From: Deltaproteobacteria bacterium
GTDB taxonomy: Bacteria > Desulfobacterota > UBA8473
DNA length: 11,111 bases
Direction: 5' to 3'
Assembly (NCBI GenBank): GCA_030623035.1
Contig: JAUXFK010000079.1
Span: forward strand, 1-11,111
Under the pieces are notes generated by a model, which searched no databases, was not told where the DNA came from, and saw nothing but the letters and a program-made list of their open reading frames with translations. Positions within the stretch are counted from its first letter, which is position 1, and the number at the start of each line of letters is the position of its first letter. The translations under genes were made by a program, and so were the position numbers. Shown in pieces: positions 6,576-11,111 of the stretch.

Positions 6576-7805
6576 ATGAGTGAGAAAAAACCCGTTAAAA
6601 AGAAGAGATTAAAAACGGCTGAGAAACTGGGTGAATTGATGAAAGATTATTATACGGAATCTGCGATGATAAAGTCACAGAAGAAACCCGTGGCATGGCT
6701 CACGTCCGTTGCACCTGTTGAGATATGCTATGCTATGGATGTCTTTCCTGTCTATCCGGAGAACTATGCTACAATATGTGCGGCAAGGAAATTGTCAGCT
6801 GAATTCTGTGAAGCAGCGGAGGCGAAAGGTTATTCTACCGATCTTTGTAGCTATGCGCTCAACAATTTTGGGTCCATATACCTGAATAAAGGACCATTCA
6901 TGGGGCAAGGACTGCCGGAGCCTGATTTACTCATTGCAACTGAACATGCCTGTCTCTCAATGGCAAAATGGTGGGAAGCATTGAGTCGGCATTTCGATGT
7001 TCCACTTTACGTAGTTGATTCTTCCCTCCCGGTTGGCGAGGATGTCGCTTCTTATCAGATCAAGTATTTTGCAGACCAACTCGAAGAATTGGTGGAGTTT
7101 ATTGAGAAGCATACGGGAAATAAATTTGATATGAAAAGGTTCAAAGAGGTTCTGCGATATTCGGATCAAGCCAGTTCTCTGTTTTTAGAAATAGCTGAAT
7201 TTAGAAAGACTGTTCCTAGCCCCGTTAGTCCGATCGAAATGTTTACAAATATGTTTCCACTGGTTACCCTAGCAGGAAAAAAGGAAGCAGTCGAATTTTA
7301 TAAAGAATTACGTGATGAAATAAAAGACCTTGTGGATAGGGGGGTGCCGGCGGTACCCAACGAGAAATACCGCCTTATATGGGATCTTTTCCCTGTATGG
7401 TACAATCTCAAGTTATTCCCGTATATGGAAGAAAAGGGTGGGGTTGTCGTAGCCGATGTCTATGCAACCGCTTTCGGTGGAAGCATCGATATTTCCAGGC
7501 CATTTGAGGGCCTTGCCGAGAGATACGTCGGTAATCCGCTACTATCCTATGGTATTGGGGAATATATTGAATTGTATAAGCAAATGATTAAGGATTTTCA
7601 TGTGGACGGTATCGTCTTCCATTCAAACCGAAGTTGTCGTATGGCATCCATGGGACAGTACGAGGTCAAACAGGGGATTTATAATGACCTTGGTATTCCA
7701 GGCGTTGTTTTTGAGACGGATTTTGTTGACCCAAGGTCTTATTCTGATGAGCAGGTAAAGGATACCCTGGATTCTTTCTTTGAAATTTTAGAAACGAGGA
7801 AATAG
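6576..7805 (+). CDS. 2-hydroxyacyl-CoA dehydratase / benzoyl-CoA reductase family subunit, BcrB-like
   Basis: 409 aa, close to BcrB (about 430). Seen: a Lys-rich start, then VAWLTSVAPVEICYAMDVFP (about 39-58), then Cys68 and Cys78 in the PENYATICAARK/AEFCEAAEAKGY block, Cys91 in STDLCSYAL, Cys126 in ATEHACLSMAKWW, VVVADVYATAFGGS (about 290-303), and Cys344 in VFHSNRSCRMASMGQYEVKQ. This block order is that of the BcrB-type subunit, which forms a heterodimer with the product of the gene before it, each carrying a [4Fe-4S] cluster. AAGGA lies about 7 bases before the ATG. It is the last gene of the plus-strand cluster and is followed by a long hairpin at 7822-7879. It has no membrane segment or signal peptide and is probably cytoplasmic. 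Family certain, substrate unknown. Confidence 0.88.
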   Translation: MSEKKPVKKKRLKTAEKLGELMKDYYTESAMIKSQKKPVAWLTSVAPVEICYAMDVFPVYPENYATICAARKLSAEFCEAAEAKGYSTDLCSYALNNFGSIYLNKGPFMGQGLPEPDLLIATEHACLSMAKWWEALSRHFDVPLYVVDSSLPVGEDVASYQIKYFADQLEELVEFIEKHTGNKFDMKRFKEVLRYSDQASSLFLEIAEFRKTVPSPVSPIEMFTNMFPLVTLAGKKEAVEFYKELRDEIKDLVDRGVPAVPNEKYRLIWDLFPVWYNLKLFPYMEEKGGVVVADVYATAFGGSIDISRPFEGLAERYVGNPLLSYGIGEYIELYKQMIKDFHVDGIVFHSNRSCRMASMGQYEVKQGIYNDLGIPGVVFETDFVDPRSYSDEQVKDTLDSFFEILETRK

Positions 7806-7821
7806 TTCTGATTATATCTAT

Positions 7822-7879
7822 AGGATTTGGGGCCTGATCTGATTTTTGTTATTTTACTTCAGGTCTGACTCCAAATCCT
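7822..7879 (+). repeat. Long imperfect hairpin after the cluster (terminator or REP-like palindrome)
   Basis: Arms 7822-7842 and 7859-7879 (21 nt each) pair around a 16-nt loop. The base is a perfect 9-bp stem (AGGATTTGG with CCAAATCCT) and the upper part has a few mismatches or G-U pairs. The arms contain GGGGCCTGATCTGA and TCAGGTCTGACTCC, which recall REP palindromes of IS200/IS605-like RAYT systems. It lies 16 bases after the BcrB-like stop and between convergent genes, so it may end transcription from one or both sides. It lacks a clear T run on either strand, which argues against a classic intrinsic terminator. Confidence 0.55.
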
Positions 7880-7904
7880 TATTACCTTCGCTTTCCTGGA
7901 CCAT

Positions 7905-7922
7905 AAACGAGGTTGCTCGTTT
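7905..7922. repeat. Small perfect hairpin
   Basis: AAACGAG and CTCGTTT form a perfect 7-bp stem with a GTTG loop. It lies in the convergent gap between the BcrB-like and FmdB-like genes and may add to transcription termination or RNA stability. Confidence 0.35.
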
Positions 7923-7954
7923 CTTAAATGGATATAAAAGCAGTAATTTTTCAA

Positions 7955-7971
7955 AACCGTATACTACGGTT
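7955..7971 (-). terminator. Possible terminator of the FmdB-like gene
   Basis: AACCGTA and TACGGTT form a perfect 7-bp stem with a 3-nt loop, 13 bases beyond the FmdB-like stop on the minus strand. Read in that direction the stem is followed only by a short T run (GGTTTTG). It could stop transcription coming from the minus-strand pair, but the T tract is poor. Confidence 0.4.
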
Positions 7972-7984
7972 CCTCTTATGTACC

Positions 7985-8200
7985 TCACGAAAATCCACCC
8001 GAACCACAGGATGGAGATGCTGGCGCAGAGTCAAAGGATGGGCTATTGGACCCCCCTATAGAATTACAGCAGGATAGTATCTTTTCAGGTTGGGGTTCAT
8101 TGCAAACAGGACATGTCAGGTTTTCACTTCCCTCGCCAATATTTTGAATTTCTTCAAAGATATGATTGCATTTCTTGCATCTGTATTCATAGATAGGCAT
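7985..8200 (-). CDS. FmdB-family zinc ribbon protein
   Basis: 71 aa, the usual length. It opens with MPIYEYRCKKCNHIFE and carries two CxxC knuckles (Cys8/Cys11 and Cys30/Cys33, the second as CPVC), the mark of the FmdB/CxxC_CXXC_SSSS family of small zinc ribbons. The tail is low-complexity Ser/Gly/Ala/Pro with one more Cys (SPSCGSGGFS), also common in this family. The family is named from a putative regulator of formamidase genes, but the role of most members is unknown. A perfect AAGGAGGTGA precedes the ATG. It lies 48 bp after an exported-protein gene on the same strand and probably shares its promoter. Confidence 0.9.
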   Translation of the reverse strand: MPIYEYRCKKCNHIFEEIQNIGEGSENLTCPVCNEPQPEKILSCCNSIGGSNSPSFDSAPASPSCGSGGFS

Positions 8201-8248
8201 ATACTTCTCACCTCCTTTATTATTATGCTATTATAGATGGTATTTCTC

Positions 8249-8812
8249 TTACTTTCTCTCTTTCATGAATTCACCAAAATTTTCAAATATGTACTCTAGG
8301 ATAATCATTCCCTTGTCTGTCGTAACAGCGGTAGCCCTTAAGAGTATTGATTGAACATTATCGGGTAAATTTGAACCTTCTTTTGCATCCCAAAATGATT
8401 CCAGGAACCTTTCCTCTTTTAATAGGCCCATCATCCAATCTTTTGGTTCATTCCACTTGCTTTTCGGCAATAGCATATCCTGTTTTTTGTGTTTGCCGTA
8501 TCTTTCATTGAGCGCATTCTCTAAGGATTCAAATTTATCCTTTACTTCACTGCCATAACCGTTCGTACTGATTTTTAAACTCAATGCCCTTATTCTGCAT
8601 AAACCGCTCTTATCCCCAACCATCACGATATAATCGCTAAAATTAGGATCCGGATTTGGTACGGAGTTTAATCTGTAGCTATTTGTTGAGACCTGTTCCA
8701 TCTTGCCCAGCTCTTGTTTACTCATTCCCATTGATAAGCCAAATGGATCCGCATGCGCAGTATTAATAAAAGCAAAGGAAAAAATAAAAATTGAAATCAG
8801 TAACTTTTTCAT
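8249..8812 (-). CDS. Exported protein of unknown function
   Basis: 187 aa from the ATG at 8812. The N-terminus MKKLLISIFIFSFAFINTAHA is a clear Sec signal peptide: Lys-rich start, hydrophobic core and an AxA-type cleavage site before Asp22. The mature part starts DPFGLSMGMSKQELGKM, a pattern seen in small periplasmic proteins that I cannot assign to a named family. It is then mostly polar with two Trp-bearing segments (KSKWNEPKDWMMG and ESFWDAKEG). It has one Cys in the mature part and no lipobox. GGAG lies about 7 bases before this ATG. An in-frame TTG at 8929 would put 39 odd residues before the signal peptide and is rejected. A strong promoter lies about 140 bases upstream. Most likely periplasmic. 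Confidence 0.8.
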   Translation of the reverse strand: MKKLLISIFIFSFAFINTAHADPFGLSMGMSKQELGKMEQVSTNSYRLNSVPNPDPNFSDYIVMVGDKSGLCRIRALSLKISTNGYGSEVKDKFESLENALNERYGKHKKQDMLLPKSKWNEPKDWMMGLLKEERFLESFWDAKEGSNLPDNVQSILLRATAVTTDKGMIILEYIFENFGEFMKERK

Positions 8813-8948
8813 AATATTTCTCCTTTTAAAAGGACTGTTGCCCAAACGGGGAAAGCCCTTTTCGCTGTAATCAGAAGTTTTTTGCAAGTTATCACCCTTT
8901 GTTTTTAAGGCTAACTTCAGCAAAAGCAATGCAATTACAATTATTTAT

Positions 8949-8977
8949 AATATAAGCACAGGCCAGTTTAATGTCAA
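8949..8977 (-). promoter_or_regulatory. Sigma70-type promoter for the exported-protein/fmdB pair
   Basis: On the minus strand TTGACA (8972-8977) is followed after 17 bases by TATATT (8949-8954), a near-consensus housekeeping promoter. Transcription would begin near 8942 and leave a leader of about 130 nt before the ATG at 8812. I do not recognise any known riboswitch in that leader. Confidence 0.75.
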
Positions 8978-9071
8978 GAAAATTAAATCGTTCCCCTTTA
9001 TCATTGGACAAAACGAAGAGGGATTTAAACGACGATCATAACTTTTAACCGCTACTCGTTTCATTATTGAT

Positions 9072-9101
9072 TTGACACCCTTTGTTATCCTCATTTATAC
9101 T
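9072..9101 (+). promoter_or_regulatory. Sigma70-type promoter for the acyl-CoA synthetase alpha gene
   Basis: TTGACA (9072-9077) is followed after 18 bases by TATACT (9096-9101). It points at the gene starting at 9350, with transcription expected near 9108. Everything from about 9118 to 9265, the palindromic repeat, would then be in the 5' untranslated RNA. It is divergent from the promoter at 8949-8977. Confidence 0.7.
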
Positions 9102-9117
9102 GATTTTCGGTAGGTAT

Positions 9118-9265
9118 TTAGTTTCCATCCATAAATGGGTCTTTTCCCCCTGAGCTGCATTCTCCTCAGGTTTCCGCCTGCGACGTACCACAATGTACGC
9201 CTCGGTGCAAACCCTTGTGCGGCCTTGCTCAGAGAAAATAACCTCATTTATGAATCGGAAACTCC
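9118..9265. mobile_element. MITE-like palindromic repeat element
   Basis: A long imperfect palindrome centred near 9191. The outer arms 9121-9155 and 9227-9262 pair over about 35 nt with some mismatches: GTTTCC with GGAAAC, CATAAATG with its complement, and CTGAGC with GCTCAG(A). Inside, a stretch opening GGTTTCCGCC (9169-9188) pairs loosely with 9197-9215, and the tip is CGTAC-CACAAT-GTACG, a perfect 5-bp stem. It has no coding capacity and no clear target duplication. Related ends lie at 5241-5277 and 9288-9309, so it belongs to a dispersed family. This fits a non-autonomous transposable element or a structured palindromic repeat. It lies between a promoter and the start of the synthetase gene. 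Confidence 0.65.
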
Positions 9266-9287
9266 CTTGTGTCCTTTCCTATTAAAG

Positions 9288-9309
9288 CCCTATTTGTGGA
9301 TGGGCACTA
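9288..9309 (-). repeat. Second solo repeat end next to the palindrome
   Basis: Read on the minus strand this is like the left end of the palindromic element at 9118-9138 (CCATCCA and AAAT cores kept, about 18 of 22 positions). It is in inverted orientation to that end. It may be the real outer right end of a decayed element, which would then span about 9118-9309, or the remains of another copy. Confidence 0.5.
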
Positions 9310-9349
9310 TTTAACCAATTTTAATAAAAAAGGTGATCAGGGAGGAGGA

Positions 9350-10753
9350 ATGGAAAATGTATTAAGGGCTTTTCTGGAGCCTAAAAGCGTTGCTATAGTT
9401 GGGGTCTCAAGGACACCCAATAGACCCGGTTATCTTATTATAAGAAACCTGAAAGAGTTTGGTTTTGAAGGAGAAATCTATCCTGTTAATCCTCAAGGAG
9501 GTGAGATTCTGGGATTTAAGGTATTTAAAAGCATCCATGAACTTCCAGAGAACATAGAGTTAGCGGTCTCCATGGTTTCTGCAGATGATTCGATTGAATT
9601 TCTAGAGAGCTGTGCAGCCAAAGGAATCAGAAACGTATTACTGGTTTCAGGTGGTTTCTCAGAATCCGGTGAGATTGGGGCAAAACGTCAGAGGGAAGTC
9701 GTGAGATTTGCAAGAAGAAAGGGAATAAGGTTAATGGGTCCTAATGCAGTTGGCCCGGTGAATACATTCAACAACCTTGTGCTCCACTTTTATCCCCTTG
9801 AATACCTTAAGAAGGGTGGGGTCTCATTTATCGCTCAAAGCGGGCAATTCTGTTGTCCTGTTATGGAGTTTGGTACGTCATCGATGCATCTTGGAGTGAG
9901 CAAATCCATAGACCTAGGGAACTGTTGTGATATAGACGAAGCTGAGGTTATGGAATACCTGGAAGAAGATCCCAATACAAGGGTAATTGCCATATATATG
10001 GAGAGTATTCATGCAGGGAAGCGCTTTTTAGAGGTTTCAAAAAGGGTCACTCAGAAAAAACCCGTAGTGGTAATGAAAACCGGCAGGACAGAAGATGGAT
10101 CAAAAACAGCAGCATCCCACACTGGTGCCATAGCTGTGGATGATACCATATTCGATCTTGCCCTCAGACAGGCTGGGATTATAAGGGCAAAAGACCTCGA
10201 TGAGTTTCTTGAGCTTGCAAAGATATTTGATTGTCCACAGATTCCCAAAGGAGAGAGGCTGGCTGTTGTAACTTACAGCGGCGGGATCGGAGCCATGGTG
10301 GCAGATGCCTGTGGAGAATATGGATTGAAACTCGCTGAATTATCAAAGGATACTGTCGAAAAGATCAGGCCCACCCTGCCTTCGTCGGCAAAGGTATCAA
10401 ATCCCCTGGATAGTTTTGCTGTTGGGGTACCTTTGGACATAAACAATGTGTATCGGATACCTTTAGAGGCTTTTATGGAGGATCCAAACGTGGATATGGT
10501 CTTGCTGTGTTTTATGGTGAACAGGCTGGTTTGGCGTATGGATTTCGACCATATATTGAAGGATTTGAAGCGCATACAGACAAAGCCGGTGGTAGCCTGG
10601 GTAGTCGGTGATGCCGATCTGGTGAGAGAATGCACCGAGAGACTCGAAAAGAGTGAGATCCCTGTATTTGGATCCCCGGAAAGGGCGACCAGGGCTCTGG
10701 GTGCCCTGTGGAAATATCACTTTTCCGTCTTAAAAAAGGCAAAGTTTGAGTGA
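9350..10753 (+). CDS. ADP-forming acetyl/acyl-CoA synthetase alpha subunit-like (AcdA/ACD family)
   Basis: 467 aa from ATG 9350, matching the free alpha subunit length of archaeal ACD (about 460) rather than the roughly 700-aa fused form. ACD enzymes make ATP from ADP, phosphate and an acyl-CoA, or run in reverse. Seen: an N-terminal CoA-binding Rossmann domain (LEPKSVAIVGVSRTPNRPG, 9-27; YPVNP, 44-48), LMGPNAVGPVN (128-138), a succinyl-CoA-ligase-like domain with AQSGQ (162-166), and KTAASHTGAIA whose His257 is the expected phosphohistidine. A further ligase domain begins about 281 and has TYSGGIGAMVAD. GGAG lies 5 bases before the ATG. The in-frame start at 9269 would add 27 unrelated residues and is rejected. 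The ATP-grasp beta subunit is not in the window. Odd: DLGNCCDID stands where GNKADVD-like sequence is usual. The acyl substrate is unknown. A strong promoter lies at 9072-9101. Confidence 0.87.
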   Translation: MENVLRAFLEPKSVAIVGVSRTPNRPGYLIIRNLKEFGFEGEIYPVNPQGGEILGFKVFKSIHELPENIELAVSMVSADDSIEFLESCAAKGIRNVLLVSGGFSESGEIGAKRQREVVRFARRKGIRLMGPNAVGPVNTFNNLVLHFYPLEYLKKGGVSFIAQSGQFCCPVMEFGTSSMHLGVSKSIDLGNCCDIDEAEVMEYLEEDPNTRVIAIYMESIHAGKRFLEVSKRVTQKKPVVVMKTGRTEDGSKTAASHTGAIAVDDTIFDLALRQAGIIRAKDLDEFLELAKIFDCPQIPKGERLAVVTYSGGIGAMVADACGEYGLKLAELSKDTVEKIRPTLPSSAKVSNPLDSFAVGVPLDINNVYRIPLEAFMEDPNVDMVLLCFMVNRLVWRMDFDHILKDLKRIQTKPVVAWVVGDADLVRECTERLEKSEIPVFGSPERATRALGALWKYHFSVLKKAKFE

Positions 10754-10834
10754 ATATGCTAAGGGTCTGTCATGAAAAACGAATGACCAAGATTTGTGAG
10801 CAAAAAACCTTTTGATGACCGCTTAAATGAATTT

Positions 10835-10849
10835 CCGTTTGGGCAACAG
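10835..10849 (-). repeat. 15-nt inverted copy of a leader segment at 8835-8849
   Basis: The minus strand reads CTGTTGCCCAAACGG, identical to plus-strand 8835-8849 in the leader of the exported-protein gene. The match ends sharply on both sides. It may be a trace of another small dispersed repeat or chance. Confidence 0.3.
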
Positions 10850-10873
10850 CCTGTTAATTAACCGACGCTCTGT

Positions 10874-11111
10874 CTACTTATATGCCTCCATAAACTCATG
10901 TAGCGCGGCCTTATCTATATTCCCCAATTTAGCAAGAGCAGCGGGACTGGGAATAATGTACCTACACTCGCCTTTAGCCAGTAATACATCATCAGAAGAA
11001 TGGATGGATGCGGATACTCTGACGTATTTTCCGTCTTCTTCTATTATACGTCCTTGGGCGATAATCTCAGCATTTGTGGGTACGGGTTTAATATAGCGGA
11101 CAGTCATCTCA
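10874..11111 (-). CDS. Hotdog-fold (PaaI-like) thioesterase, C-terminal part
   Basis: Partial gene whose reading frame stays open to the right edge, so the ATG at 11107 is probably internal. About 78 residues are visible: TVRYIKPVPTNAEIIAQGRIIEEDGKYV then SASIHSSDDVLLAKGECRYIIP. This is the usual second half of a hotdog thioesterase (a strand with R-Y-x-K-P-V-P, then an A-x-I strand with a turn, then xLAKGECRY). The catalytic residues, which lie in the missing N-terminal half, cannot be checked. Such enzymes split acyl-CoA thioesters, fitting the CoA theme of the acyl-CoA synthetase gene it faces. It is convergent with that gene, with 120 bp between them and no clear terminator hairpin. The exact substrate class is unknown. 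Confidence 0.72.
   Translation of the reverse strand, partial: EMTVRYIKPVPTNAEIIAQGRIIEEDGKYVRVSASIHSSDDVLLAKGECRYIIPSPAALAKLGNIDKAALHEFMEAYK

Noticed and set aside
7846..8061. 71-aa plus-strand ORF
   Set aside because: Begins in the loop of the 7822-7879 hairpin and ends antisense to the FmdB-like gene, with no family resemblance or ribosome site.
8813..8942. Possible riboswitch in the 130-nt leader of the exported-protein gene
   Set aside because: I looked for cyclic-di-GMP, TPP, fluoride and cobalamin riboswitch signatures and found none that fit.
10827..11096. 89-aa plus-strand ORF
   Set aside because: Antisense to a recognisable hotdog thioesterase frame.

Overview
The window looks like a chromosomal segment of a strictly anaerobic bacterium, most likely of the Desulfobacterota (the former sulfate-reducing and syntrophic deltaproteobacteria). 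This is inferred from gene content only: archaeal-type CODH/ACS subunit homologues in a bacterial setting, a two-subunit 2-hydroxyacyl-CoA dehydratase/benzoyl-CoA reductase-family pair, an ADP-forming acyl-CoA synthetase alpha subunit and an FmdB-type zinc ribbon. Most genes have good Shine-Dalgarno sites with ATG starts. No rRNA, tRNA, CRISPR array or transposase gene was found.

Layout. Positions 1-451 are an AT-rich, gene-free leader. A six-gene plus-strand cluster fills 452-7805: a CdhA-like protein (452-2950), a CdhB-like epsilon subunit (2994-3464), an unrecognised 168-aa protein (3501-4007), a Cx4CxxC radical SAM protein (4045-5148), then after a 260-bp gap a BcrC/HgdB-like (5409-6515) and a BcrB-like (6576-7805) subunit. 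A long imperfect hairpin (7822-7879) follows. A minus-strand pair comes next: an exported 187-aa protein (8249-8812) and an FmdB-like zinc ribbon (7985-8200), with a strong sigma70-type promoter at 8949-8977. Opposite it, a second good promoter (9072-9101) faces an acyl-CoA synthetase alpha-subunit gene (9350-10753). A 145-bp palindromic, MITE-like repeat (9118-9265) lies in that gene's leader. A partial hotdog thioesterase on the minus strand runs off the right edge.

Main observation. The CdhA-like protein is plainly a CODH-fold homologue. Set against CODH sequences recalled from memory, it has lost the residues specific to CO chemistry: the His and Cys that hold the pendant iron of the NiFe cluster become Asn267 and Ala295, the catalytic Lys becomes Leu643, and the three-His proton relay becomes Phe/Asp/Asp. 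It keeps the four Cys that hold the cubane part, the B-cluster Cys and two ferredoxin-like motifs. ACS and corrinoid subunits are absent. Its neighbours are a matching epsilon subunit, a radical SAM protein and a dehydratase/reductase pair with no local ATPase activator. I infer an uncharacterised low-potential redox system in which a CODH scaffold has been given another job, perhaps electron transfer or chemistry on a plain [4Fe-4S] site. What it acts on cannot be read from the sequence.

A second thread is a small dispersed repeat family. Ends of the same palindromic element appear at 5241-5277 (inside the gap of the main cluster), at 9118-9265 and at 9288-9309.
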